From positions 141,700,849 to 141,764,848 of the forward strand of contig NC_081410.1 of assembly GCF_030272615.1 (NCBI RefSeq): a stretch of 64,000 nt of DNA, written 5' to 3'. Made by a program: the position numbers and the translations under genes. This DNA comes from Cryptomeria japonica. Lineage: Eukaryota > Streptophyta > Pinopsida > Cupressales > Cupressaceae. The notes under the pieces were generated by a model that worked only from the letters and a program-made list of their open reading frames with translations, made no database searches and was not told the origin of the DNA. Below, one piece after another: positions 33,076 through 44,140 of this stretch (the first letter of the stretch is position 1; each line of letters starts with the position of its first letter).

Positions 33076-36000
33076 ATGTTCTTGAAATACTCTTCAATGG
33101 CTTCCGCATCTCATACCAGTTCAAGCACATCCATTGAGTCAGAAAATTTCATTCAGAGGAAGTCCAAGTATAATGCTTTGTCACAAGTTCCAGCTCGAGT
33201 CATAGTCAAAGAAGGAATTTCAGACTATATTGATTGCAAGATAGAAGACCTAGGGTCTTTAGCCATTCATACTCAATTAGGTCTATTTTGTGGAAAGGAC
33301 AAAAGGATCAAACCGGAGTTCAGTATCCTAGAGAAGAAGAAACTCCATAATGCGGTGTATTTTCTGGAAGATTTCACAGAGGATCACATCAGAATCATCT
33401 TGAGTAGAGTCCATGGTGACAAGATGTACCTGGAGAGAACGCATGATATCACACCTAAGGCAATTCATGCAGTCACCGGTTTTTGCAACACAGGGGAAGT
33501 GCCAACCCTGAGAACGGTAAGCAAAATGGAAATGACCAAGCTCACCGGTTCGACAAGTGATTCATGAGGTATGACAGTTAATCCTATCAAGGATGAACTG
33601 GTAAAATACACCTGCATGGTGATAGGCTACAAAACATTCTCAGCCAGTAGGATTAATTCTGTATCTGTTGCAGCGGTAAATGCCGCTTACCAGATGATTA
33701 TAGAGGACAAATCATTTGACTTATGCACCGGTATGCAAAGGCAACTCCCGTTAAATCTCAAGGCAATAAAAAAGGACAATTCACTGAGATTTAAATTTGG
33801 ACAACTACTGGTAGGGTTGTTTTTCTATTTCCAAGGCTACTTTTCGGGTGTAGGAGATGTCCAGTGGTCCCCTGACCAACCGGTAACCAAGCAGATAAAG
33901 GAAAGTGTGCAAGCCATTGGAACCGGCTACCCTGAGATACTGAACAAATACTTTGATGAGTTCAGAAGAAAGATGAGTCAGAGGATGCGAATCTCAGGTG
34001 ACATAGTGAAGAAGTATGAAGATGACATCTGTTTCACTATTCAGGTGGACAAATGTCTAATGGAGGCTGTTGAGCCTAGAATGGAGGAAGTGGAGCCTAT
34101 GGGCTATGAGGTCATGTTTGACATGCTGGAAGGGTATGCTTCAACCCTTATTGCCTCACCTCTTGATTCAAAGGCAAAGTGAACTGGAACCTACTTGGAG
34201 AGGATTGCACTGGTTGAAGAACCATCGGTGAAAAAGGGAAAAGAACCGACAACCAAGAAAGCTAAGGCAGTGCCTGCAGCATCAACACCAGCTAGCACTA
34301 AGACTCCAAGAGTGACCAAGCGGTCACCGGCAAAGAGGAAACTGGAGGTAACACTGGCAAAAGTCTTCGAAAAAAAGAGGAAGACTAAGGTAAATGAACC
34401 GGACTCCGAAGAAACTGAGTCTGATGAACAACCAAAGAAGGCTAGACAAACCAAGAAGGTGAAGAAGAATGAACCGACAACATCCGCACGGTAAATATAG
34501 ATATCTCCTCTTACAAACCTTTGACACATTGTCAAAGAACAGTAAAGAATATTAAGAGAAAGTTACTTCATGATTTAATTGATTATTATGATGATTTCAA
34601 TAGTGAAGAAAAAGATGAAGTACTACAGGAAATCATTCTTTATTTATGCAAAAATGACCGGTCACCGTCAGAGATTAAATCTCAGACACCGGATTCATTG
34701 TTTAAAGCATTGGATAACAAATGGCACATTGCCATTCAAAAGGAACAAGAGATTAGGGAGAAAGTTTTTGCACATTACTTCCCCAAACTCTCAAATTCAG
34801 AATTATTGTATGTATTAGATCAAAATAAAGGTCTCTTCTTCACAAGGAGAAGAAGACTCTGGTTGTTGGAAGGGAGAGTTGATGATGTAGAAAAGGATAC
34901 ACATCAACACATGGCCCATGCTATCAAATCACACAAAGCTTAAATGGCCAACCTCCAAGTGGAAAAGGAACCAGTTATTTCCAAACCGGATGAAGTTTTT
35001 GATGAGGAAGGAAACCTCGTGGAGGAACCAATCGACACCATAGATGTCGATGCCCTGGATATAGAAGATGTCACTCAAGACATACCTTCTGAGGGAACTG
35101 AATAGGGGCAATAGGCCAATCAAGGTGGTGAACAAGCTGTGGACACACAACAAGCAGCAAAAGACAAGGAAGAAAAGAAAAAGAAGAAGGATGAAGATGA
35201 GAAATAGAGAAAGGAGGAAGAGAAAAAGAAAGAGGAAGATGAGAAAAGAAAAGATGAAGAAAAGAAGAAGCAAGAAGAAGAAAGGAAAAAGAAAGAAGAA
35301 GAGGACATGGAATAAAAGAAGAAGAAGGAAGAAGAAGAAAAGAGGAAGAAGGAAGAGGAAGAAAAGAAGAAGAAAGAAGAGGAGAAGAGGAAGAAGGAAG
35401 AGGAAGAAAAGAAGAAGGAAGAGGAAGAAAAGAAGAAAAAGGAAGAGGAAGAGAAGAAGAAGAGGGAAGAAGAAGAAAAGGAAGAGCAGAAGAGGAGAGC
35501 AGAGGAGAAGAAAAAGGTAGAAGAAGACAAGGAAGAAGAGAAGAGAAGAGAAGCAGAAAAGAAGAAAGCCGAAGAAGCCAAGGAACATGAAGCGGCAAAA
35601 AGCTCTCAGTTGGAGACTCCGAAGGCAACCGGAAGTCAACCCTCATCGGTTGATCTTTCTAGTCCTATCAATCTCCAATCTGCAAGTGAGTCAGAGCTTA
35701 TGCAGAGCATCAAGTTTTCTCAAGAGTGCCTTGAGATCATTCACAAGAAAAAGGAACAAGACATCATTCAGGCAGCTGTAAACACACTTACCGGTTTAAT
35801 CCCCGGTACTAATCTTCCTGACACTCATTCATCACTAGCACAACTCAAACTTCTGTGTACTGTAGTGGATGATCAGGTGTAGAGCCTAGAAGAAGCAGCT
35901 GAGGCCAATGTAAAGAAAGAGCACCAAAAGGCTCTTAATGTTGCTGTGGTGAAGAAACTGAATGAGCTTAGGACTGAACTGTCAAAGGATCAAAAGGACA

Positions 36001-36476
36001 TAAGGAGTGCTTTGGATGAGGGAAACTTGCTACTCAGCAAAATCTATCAACCTCATCTATTCTGTGATGATGTGCTAGCCAAGAAGCAACAGCTTCAAAT
36101 GGACTTACAGTCCTACTTAAGCACATTCAAGACTCCTTATGACTCCTTTGTAGCATATGGGCAAACCGTTCACTGGTTCCAGATCCAGTCAGCCAAGATA
36201 GAACAAGAGATCAACACAAGGTCTAGGGATTTGCAGGAATTTCAACTGGTATTACTTCCACAACTGCAAATTCTCTAGAAATGCTATTTGAACCTGGATG
36301 CACTGATAGTCACCCAAGAACTGAGCACAATAGATGCCATGGAGGAACATGTATCACAAATGCAAACAGAGGAGGAAGTGGCAACCTCCCTACTTGAGTC
36401 CTGGTCTCTCTCCATGAAACAATTTTTGTAGGACTACAAAGCAGTTTTTGACAAGTATTATTCATTATTGTCATAA
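33076..36476 (+). pseudogene. ORF2: large unknown protein replacing pol, with a K/E-rich helix
   Basis: A reading of roughly 1,130 codons runs from ATG 33076 (or 33097, MASASHTSS) to TAA 36474-36476. The N-terminal part (33076-34182) looks globular, with TPKAIHAVTGFCNTGEVPTL and GQLLVGLFFYFQGYFSGVGD as distinctive blocks. A Lys/Pro/Ser-rich basic segment (34195-34494) follows. After a frame change near 34500 comes another globular part (KRKLLHDLIDYYDDFN). Then a K/E tract of about 145 residues (35148-35585) and a helical C-terminal part (KKLNELRTELSKDQKDIRSA) follow. Stops are at 33565, 34180, 34492, 34941, 35103, 35112, 35205, 35313, 35880, 36276 and about 36429. I do not recognise a family. 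It has no pol motif. It might relate to the extra 3' ORF of SIRE elements, but I cannot show that. Confidence 0.6.
35148..35585 (+). repeat. homopurine AAG/GAA/GAG tract coding for a K/E-rich helix
   Basis: About 430 bp of almost pure purine on the plus strand. In the ORF2 frame it reads as alternating blocks such as KKKKEEEEKRKKEEEE, the pattern of E/K single alpha-helices. Two stops interrupt it (35205, 35313). The long Leu/Phe/Ser-rich open frames on the opposite strand are mirrors of this composition. Confidence 0.85.
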
Positions 36477-36808
36477 ACTCTTTTATATATACATGGAAAT
36501 AGGTTTTTGCAGTGATACTTTGTCATTGTTGGCAAAGGGGGAGAAGTATATGGTTTTAAAATTTTGATGGTCTTAAAATTTTGAAATTTTGATATATCAG
36601 GGGGAGAAGTATATCAGAGGGAGAAGTATTTTTTTTGATATATGCTATATGCTCTGATGATTATGCTTTGAATGCAAAATTTCTATACACTCTGTTGATT
36701 AAGGGATAGTGTATATGCTTAGGGGGAGCAATTTTGTTAATGGCAAGTTTTTTTTGTAAAACACTTAGATGTCAAAATTTTATTTTCCTAAGTGTTGCCA
36801 TCAATGCC

Positions 36809-36819
36809 AAAGGGGGAGA
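36809..36819 (+). other. polypurine tract of the SIRE-like element
   Basis: AAAGGGGGAGA lies one base before the LTR start TGTTGGCA. The phrase GCCAAAGGGGGAGATTGTTGG is a familiar SIRE/Maximus junction. Confidence 0.88.
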
Positions 36820-36820
36820 T

Positions 36821-37994
36821 TGTTGGCATTTTTGATGTTTATATTGTGATTGTCATTGATGGACACACACTTGTATTGAGATCCCCTTTATATGTATGAG
36901 CTCATGCTCAACCGGTATTTGTTCCAATAGGTATGTTGTATTCTAGTCTTTAGACTAGTGGTGATTTTGCAAAATGTGTTTCCTGGTCTGAAGTAGCATG
37001 TCGACTCCAAGCGGTTCACAGATCACAAGCGGTATGAGGAAGCAAAGCGACACAACACATTCTTACCAGTCTTCATTTTTGTCAAACCGGCAACCGACAT
37101 TTTGTATGAACCGGTAACACTCTGTGATGAGTTACCAACTGACATTTTGTGATGAGTTACCAATCCACCGATTGCTTGACGGTGCCAACACATTGACGGT
37201 GATTCTTGTGTCGTGTTACTGAGTATGTCTAGATTCACTGAACCTAGGAAATTGTAATGTAATCCTATTGGACCGACATGAAATCAGATTCCTTTAAAAG
37301 GACATCGTGTCTAGGTTTTTTAAGTTGTTGAAGAAGTTGCGAATAGGGTTTATGTTGAGCTAGGGTTTAAGGTGGAAGCGGAGAGCGATCTTATTAGAGA
37401 AGATCGAGTTGTAACTGAGAGAGATAGAGGAGATTGAAGTAATGCTAGAATGCATTAGCTGTAAGCAATACTGGATCTAACCAAGCAATTTGTGCTAGTA
37501 GATAGATCAAACACTTGTTGATTACTCACATCTTTGACAAGTTTGTAGCCCTTGACCTGGTAGGCCTCAAAGCCTTTGTAAAATCCTCTAACAAGGTGGT
37601 TCACACATGTGAATCTAAAATCCTCTAACAAGGTAGTCTTTAATCGGACTTATCTCCTAATAGAGATTGAGATTCCTAACAGGATTTGTTCTGGTAAAGA
37701 ACATTGTAAGACCTTAACCGGTTTGACCTTAACCGGTCTAGTTTCTATTCTATAGATAGTGACTTGTGAGTTCTATCTCACCGTGGTTTTTCCCAGTTGG
37801 GTTTCTACGTCAAATATCTTGTGTTATGGTTGTATTGCTTTTGTGGGTGAATGTTTTATTCGCATTTTGGTTTGTATGTGTGATAACCGGTTTGATTGTC
37901 AGATTGCTTTACTGGTTTATCTTTAGACTGTGTAAGTGTTTTAGTGCAAAGATTTTTGGCATACTAATTCACCCCCCCCTCTTAGTATTCATCA
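36821..37994 (+). repeat. 3' LTR of the SIRE-like element
   Basis: It matches 30207-31327 throughout, with about 3% substitutions by eye and 53 extra bp near 37280-37333. It ends TTCATCA, followed by the AATAT duplication. Confidence 0.92.
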
Positions 37995-38143
37995 AATATC
38001 AAGGGGGTGGTACGTACTATATACCATTTAAATTAACCAACCTCCAATTAATGAATCCAATATATCATTTTATTATGAAGTTTTTTACTAAGTTTATTGG
38101 TTTAATTTCACTAACGTTTTTTTATATTTTTTCTTTATCATAG

Positions 38144-40020
38144 GGTGACATGGATCCATCACATATCGCAGACAGTGATGTAGGTTGTGACACTTCTACC
38201 AAGCAGGTAAACCTCATTGTAATTGTACAAATTAGATAGAAGCAAACTGTTATATTATTATGTTCTTTTTTTTAGTTATTTAGACTAATTTTGTAATTGT
38301 TAATGATGTTCTTGACACAGACGAATGTTCGGGGAAAGGGAAAGGGAGCTACAGTACTTGAGCACATCTCTAGGGATGTGGAATCAATAGGATTAAGCGA
38401 TGATGACCCTGAAAATTCCACAAACCCTATGGAATTCATAAAAAAGCCTCTTAGAAAAATTACTAAAGAGATTGTTGCTTTGGCAGGCGTGCATCCTATG
38501 ACCAATGAGATACAAGAGAGGGTGAAAGTATTGATTCAGACAACAGAAAACTTGCAAGTAAGCAATAATGAAAGCTTTAATTATAACAAAAGTTCAATAA
38601 TGGTTTATATTTTATTCGCTTTTATGTCATTAACTAAAATATGTACGTATTGTTTTTACAACAATTTATCCGCCCTCATGAAAGTCGTTGCCATGATTAG
38701 GGTGTTGCAGGTTCTTCAGGTGATGACGATTTTCTTGTATTATCGCTTGCTTGGCTTATCACTCCGAGTACCCAAAACACAACATACTTGATACTGTCAA
38801 TCTTCAAAATAAAGGTTCATCCTTGTTTACAATTCTTGCACTTTTCATATATTTAATGTATTATTCTTCAGGTGCTATCAATTTTCCTGTACAAATGCCA
38901 CCGCCACCTCATCAGAGGTTAGCCTCACCTGTATTTCCGACTGCAATGTTGGCAACATGTAGCATGCAGACATCCTCTACTACACATCATATTGGCCCAC
39001 CCACTGTAGGTAGATCCCTCTTTTTATCTATCTTCTGTTATGTGTTTATTTCCCTTCAAGCGTTTTTTCTTGGGGGCATTTCATAGTGGATTCATTTTTT
39101 GTAGGAGATGCACATGAGGATGCGCCAGAGGCGACTACTATTGATAACATACCATCATTTCCTAGATCTTCTTGTATTGCTAGTACAAGAACGTTGCAGG
39201 CCACATTGGTGTTGAGCGACAAAGAAATGATTCCCTTAAAGATACAAAAGGTTCCATGTACTTTAAAATTATTATTATATATACTCTAATTGTAATTTAC
39301 TTTATGATCACTCATTTTGGACTAATGATCCCATTAATTTTTTGCAGGCAATGATATTTTTTATAAACATTTTAGTGATATTGCATTGTAGATATTTGGG
39401 CCCACCATACATTAAAGGTGGTACATCATATGTGAACTAACCCTAATCCACTATTTTGATTTCATATCATTGCTAGAATAGTTTTCCTTTGATCCATTTC
39501 TTGAACTGTAATAAATGTAGCTTCAGTTCATTTCTGAATCTAATAGGTTTGTTTTTGCTTTAAAAGGTGGAATGACCAAGAAAAAAGGTTAAAAGATGAA
39601 TTGACAAACCAAATGGTTGAGTGATTTGGAAATGACACCTTTGACAAAACCAAGCTCCTTGAAAAAGCTGGGACATATCTAAAGTACGTGAGGGACCAAT
39701 ACAGGACCCATTTAGAGAGGAACCTAAAGTACGAGCGCCCCCCCATGATTCTAGAGAGGGAGTGGAAGGACTTGATTTTGGATGCCAAGGAGAGAATTGA
39801 AAGGAAAAAAGGAAATACAACACCATACGCCAGAAGAAGGTACGAGATACTATTAAGAATGTAATTATGTACTAATTAATTACTCTTTATATTTATATAA
39901 TCTAACACATTTCAAACTTTTTATAGACTGAGTGACACGTCCAAGGCAACCAAGGCAAGACAAGAAAAGCACAGGCAACACAAACTCGACTATGGTGGTT
40001 ATATGAAACTTGCTGCATGA
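38144..40020 (+). pseudogene. second CACTA protein, Transposase_24 (Ptta/En/Spm) type, multi-exon
   Basis: Several exons with GT-AG borders are visible. Exon 38144-38206 starts GDMDPSHIADSD. Exon 38321-38557 reads RGKGKGATVLEHISRDVESI through VHPMTNEIQERVKVLIQTTE. Later pieces include GAINFPVQMPPPPHQRLASP (about 38874-39008) and DEVL-like acidic exons near 39100-39250. The clearest block is 39568-39840: RWNDQEKRLKDEL, then KAGTYLKYVRDQYRTHLERN and ERPPMILEREWKDLILDAKE, followed from 39928 by LSDTSKATKARQEKHRQHKL and DYGGYMKLAA. That order is the Ptta/En/Spm protein core. A TGA (ELTNQMVE-stop) near 39622 breaks it. In CACTA elements this type of protein is thought to bind the transposon ends and act with TNP2. 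Confidence 0.65.
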
Positions 40021-40329
40021 ATTATAAGTATCTCATGTAAACGAAATATTGCATCAAAATATTAATTAATTGCAAACGATTTTTTTTTATCAAACAATGC
40101 AAGCAAAATTCACAGTACCAAGGAAAAATGCATGGCTCTAAATTCAATAGAGTGCCCACAGAAGATGACAAGAGAATTTCCTACGAGAATTGAGTGGGCA
40201 TACACAATATTCAAGTGCATCCGTCACATAGGTAAATATGCTAAATGGAAATTGTTTTAAATTGAATACTTTACCAATAATCTAATTGATGTTGAGTTCC
40301 AACATAAAGTGACTATATTTGTTTTAAAT

Positions 40330-40869
40330 AAGCAAGCAATGATAACAATGTGCATGACATTGGAATGCAGCCTGCTAATCGTGAAACACCACCTGCACAT
40401 GAAGGTCTGGATGTGCATCCCAGTAGTGGAGGTATTCATTTGCTATTCAAATCTATTTATGTAGTTATTAATACAATTAAACATCTTAATTTGTAATTAG
40501 AGTAGTAATTAATGTAACCTTTTTTGTTAATATTTTAGAGCATGTAGTCGGTGGTGACAAAGTGGAGCATGATCTGGGCACACAACATCAGGAATGTGAT
40601 GTTCTCCACTCAGGTAAAGAGGACCACTGTTATTCCTTTAAACAAATATAATTAAAATTGGTGTTCAACATTAATGTAACCTTTAGTATTTCGACTCCAG
40701 ATGATCTAGAGGGTGTTCAACATGTTGAGGTTGAGGCTAGACAAAATGATGTGGCCTCATCAGGTAAAGAGCGCAACAATTATGTTCTCTAAATTAATGA
40801 AATACTTGTAACAATAATAAAAAATGTTTTGAATTTAACCCATTTCTTTGTTATTGCAGAGGACCCCCC
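40330..40869 (+). other. series of short acidic exon-like units at the right end of the CACTA body
   Basis: At least three short open units lie between intron-like AT-rich gaps: one near 40340-40435 (HDIGMQPANRETPPAHEGLD), one near 40540-40615 (VVGGDKVEHDLGTQHQECD) and one near 40700-40765 (LEGVQHVEVEARQNDVASS). The last two end in TCAG followed by GTAAAG. They may be the 3' exons of the second CACTA protein. The series stops where a chromovirus LTR begins at 40870. Confidence 0.4.
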
Positions 40870-43690
40870 TGTGAGGCCTCACCTCGACTCAGTCTGACAT
40901 TCAATGGATTTTATATTTAGACTATTATGGATACTTTATTTTGATGCATTCTGGGACTTATAACTTATATGATTTCAGGATTTGGATAACACTGCTATGT
41001 TTTGATGATTTACTTATATGCTTTATGAGATATAACACTACATGATTGTTAGATAGGATGATATTGCAATGATAGATGTCGTTATTAAATTTGCAGGACT
41101 TTACCATGATAACAAAACTATGATGTATGGTTAAGTTTATGTGAATTGGAATGAAATTGCTTATGTGAAATTGCTAGATAAAAGATGTATTTAATATGTG
41201 CAGATGAAAATTGTATGCATGTGATGATGTGTTTTGTTATTCCTTTGAATTATATTATATGTGGATATTTGAAAGTACTAATGTGTAAATTGAGATGCGC
41301 AGGAAATTTACCATGTGACCATGGAAAATTACGGAGAGCCAAACCTAGACTTATGTATGTTCGTAAGCCAGGGGTTGTCTATTTGGAGAGACAACACCCC
41401 GTTTGTGTTGTATTTTATTCGTAACAGTATATGCTGCATAAGTGTTAAGTGTTATTTAAATTTAATGTGTAAAACCCACAAGAGACGATTTCATGTTTTA
41501 TTTTGTAAAAGTGTTTTATTTGTGTCACTTGACACATGTGTGGATTTAAATTTAAATGTTTATTTTTGTCTCTTGGAGGGAAAGTGTTTAACTATAGTTT
41601 TTCTTAAATAATATAATGTGTTATCATAAATACTTTGGGAATATAATCTTTGGAGCGGTCAACATATGTTTGACCCAAAAATAAACTTCAGAGGGGTTTA
41701 AAATGGGTTAAATGAACACCTAGGGGTAGTTTAATAGGGTTTCCTAAAGCCCATAAGGTATACCTAGGGGTTAGTTGTAATTTTAGGCAAGTTTCTACTT
41801 TTAAGTGACCTTTTTGACGCTTTAAAAATTGGCTTTTTTGAGTTGTGCGAAAATTGAAAATTAGAAGTTTAAATCTAATTGAGATTTTTCCTATTGGAAT
41901 GGGAGTCTTTTTCCCATTCTGCTTTACTTTTCCTTTTGGTTTTTAGAAACTTGTGAGAACTTAGAGAATGAGCTTCTAAAGCAAGAATTGAAAAAATTGA
42001 GGGTAATCACCCACTCTCCATTTTTGGAGACAAGAGAATTTTGAAAAGAAAAGAATAGTTTGGAATAGAAAAATTGACTAAGGGTAGAAGAAAGAAGATC
42101 TATGGATTGGGCAGCTCTTCCTCAAATATTATACTACCATTGGGCAGATTAAGGTTGGTTTGATTATTCTTTAAAATGTCTACTTTTCTTGTATGTGTTT
42201 GAGAGTATGATTGGTGTAAGAAATCTGTGTTTTTTTGAATGTCTTGTTTTAGTATTTCATTTGGAATTTTTGCATTATGCTTTGTTGTGTTTTGGGAGTT
42301 TTCTCAAGACCTCTTACTCTTGGGAGAGAGGAGGATCTTGTGGGTGGTAGCAGTGACAACCCTCGAGTGAGAGACTCTCGTTTGAGAGCGATCACAAGGG
42401 ATCTTTGTGTGACCCTTGCTGCATGGCCTGTTTGTGCAATGGGGGTCATAAGGAGGGATATAACGCTAGAATGTCTTTGGGGGGCATAAGGAATAAGGGG
42501 TTGAGATTTTTGATATATTTATTGTGCCATGAGGTGGCTACTTGCTTTTCCATACTTGCAGTTCTCCTCAGGGTATTGGTCCACTACCACCCTTAAAAAG
42601 GTCATCACCAAAGTGTGGTGCTGTGAAGCCAAGTTGGGAGTGTGTCTAAAAATCTGTGTGTGTATGTATGCCATCTATGTGTTTGCATGTTTGTTACCCG
42701 TCTAGGGCTTGGTTCTCCAAGCTCAGGGGTGGCTACCAGTTAGCCTAGGCTGGGAGGTGAGCACTCCGTGGTCATATTTGTGTTTCCATTATGCAGGAAT
42801 GTCAGGAGAAAAGACTAGGAAAAGTGAAAGGTTGCAGAAGAATACTATTGAAGAAATCTAAGTTTATTTGCAGTTGTTAGTTTTGTTAGAAGAAATACGC
42901 CCTCATTTGTTGAAATGAGAGGCAAGTTGTAAATTTGAAATATAGACATGAGAGTTGGGATTGTTGTTGAAGAAAAAAAAAAAGAAACATCTTGTAAATT
43001 TTGCAGAATATCTTAGAGATGTAAAAAGCTTGTTTTATTACTATTCCTGTTTAAAAAAAAAAGAAAGCTACTTTTGATTTGCATGGAATAATCATTTTAA
43101 TATGAAAATCAGTTTTATTTGATTCAATATTTCCTCTTGTCTGTGAAATTTCCTACTTTTTACTTGTAGAAAAATATGAGTAGTATATTTTGTTAAACAA
43201 TTTAATGAATGTATGCATGTTGTATTAAAGGTTTATAATCCAGATTATTTTTCCTAAAGTAAGATCTAAGATGTATGAACCCTAGAAAATATTAGTTGCA
43301 AGAAAAGAAATTTTACAATTAATTTTAGGAATAAAATCTTAAGCATTCCTCTCTTCTACTCCCTTATCTTGAGTTTATTAAACTTTAGATTGTTAAGTTG
43401 CTATAAAATTTATTGATATCTATGGTTATTTTATTGCAGAAAATAAATTTATAGTTATTTACTCTGTTGATTCTTTTTTTATTGATTTACCTTAGAGACC
43501 AGCATTATCATGTGTATGCCTTTGATAATATATAGTAAGAAAAAAATCAGAGTGTTAGGAATATATATAAATTCTATCTAAATCCTATATTCATAGAGCA
43601 TATGGACAAAAGAAAAAAGAAAAAAATTATTCATCTTTGTAATTGAAAATATAAATAAACTTCTTTCACTGTTTTTGTTATAATCTTAAT

Positions 43691-43695
<5 letters not shown>

Positions 43696-43757
<62 letters not shown>
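43696..43757. repeat. (TA)n microsatellite
   Basis: About 31 uninterrupted TA units just before the GC-rich island. Shorter TA runs occupy the matching place in the opposite-strand LTR (59084-59110 and 59203-59222). Confidence 0.95.
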
Positions 43758-43760
<3 letters not shown>

Positions 43761-43823
43761 AAAAAGAAAAAAAAATTTAAAATAAAAAATGATTAAGCGG
43801 AGGGTTTCGGCAGGGGCCGAACG

Positions 43824-44048
43824 CACTGTGCAATGCACAGTGGCCGGCGGCCGAGTGCACTATGCATGGCACAGTGGCCGGCGGCTGAGCGCACTGTGCA
43901 TGGCACAGTGGCCGGCGGCCAAGACCACTATGTATTGCACAGTGGCCGGCGGGCCGAGCTCACTGTGCATTGCACAGTGGCCGGTGGCCGTGCGCACTGT
44001 GTTATACACAGTGGCCGGCGGCCGAGCCCACTGTGCCTTGCATAGTGG
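43824..44048. repeat. 34-bp tandem repeat with two hairpins per unit, about 6.5 copies
   Basis: Units begin at 43824, 43858, 43892, 43926, 43961, 43995 and 44029. Each has CACTGTGCAWTGCACAGTG (inverted repeat) followed by GGCCGGCGGCC (inverted repeat) and a short variable end. Copies differ mainly by C/T or G/A changes. It is a GC-rich island in AT-rich LTR sequence. Confidence 0.9.
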
Positions 44049-44140
44049 AGACTTCGGCGGCGCCGACCTCCACCTTCCGCCTCCTCCTGCGTGCGCTCAA
44101 CCCGATTGCCGCCATGGCCACCCTGCGGGGTAATGGGGTT

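Larger units (their letters stand above)
30207..37994 (+). mobile_element. non-autonomous SIRE/Maximus-like Ty1/copia element lacking pol
   Basis: LTRs at 30207-31327 and 36821-37994 are bounded by TGTTGGCA and TTCATCA, with AATAT duplications at 30202-30206 and 37995-37999. A PBS-like TTGGTATCAAAG follows the left LTR, and the PPT AAAGGGGGAGA precedes the right LTR, so the orientation is plus. The PPT and LTR-start combination is typical of the SIRE/Maximus lineage. The 5.5-kb interior codes for a zinc-knuckle protein and a large unknown protein, with no protease, integrase, RT or RNase H motif on either strand. Movement would need enzymes from a related element. By eye the LTRs differ at roughly 3% of positions plus a 53-bp deletion in the left copy. 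Confidence 0.88.
4670..40869 (+). mobile_element. CACTA (En/Spm-like) DNA transposon body, broken up by three retroelements
   Basis: Plus-strand coding pieces in consistent order belong to a CACTA superfamily transposon: a transposase-associated zinc-binding N terminus, the TNP2 transposase core, the DUF4218 and DUF4216 regions, and further right a Transposase_24 (Ptta/En/Spm) type protein. Between them is a SET-domain-like segment that is not a standard CACTA part. Insertions at 7117-25155, 27264-28743 and 30207-37994 each have perfect 5-bp duplications, so removing them rejoins the flanks exactly. The right flank is interrupted at 40870 by a chromovirus LTR. Terminal inverted repeats and the 3-bp duplication typical of the family were not found, so the true ends are unknown. 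Several in-frame stops show the copy is dead. Confidence 0.75.
40870..44140 (+). mobile_element. plus-strand copy of a long chromovirus LTR (right boundary uncertain)
   Basis: The sequence starts TGTGAGGCCTCACCTCGACTCAG, nearly the same as the LTR start of the minus-strand chromovirus at 62077. Homology in the same order continues for about 2 kb: a TTTGGAGAGACAACACCCC block (41380), GGTTTGACCC-type text (41670), AATCACCCACTCNCCATTTTTGGAG (42005), TTGGGCAGCTC (42105), GGCTTGGTTCTCCAAGCTC (42707) and CCTAGGCTGGGAGGTGAGC (42743). Both copies then reach a TA run and a GC-rich island. No coding region or PPT adjoins it and no duplication was found, so it may be a solo or truncated LTR. Confidence 0.65.

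Noticed and set aside
34929-35646. Long Leu/Phe/Ser-rich open frames on the minus strand, resembling membrane proteins
   Set aside because: They mirror the AAG/GAA homopurine tract of ORF2. Composition explains them, and three frames are open at once.
40870-40900. Final exon of the CACTA gene reading EDPPVRPHLDSV
   Set aside because: The sequence from 40870 is the LTR start (TGTGAGGCC), shared with 62077, so the apparent exon crosses an insertion border.
43789-44133. ORFs with repeated CTVAGG/HSGRR phrases; also considered as a CRISPR-like array
   Set aside because: The 34-bp units are contiguous with no unique spacers, lie in a plant LTR, and the frames only reflect the repeat.
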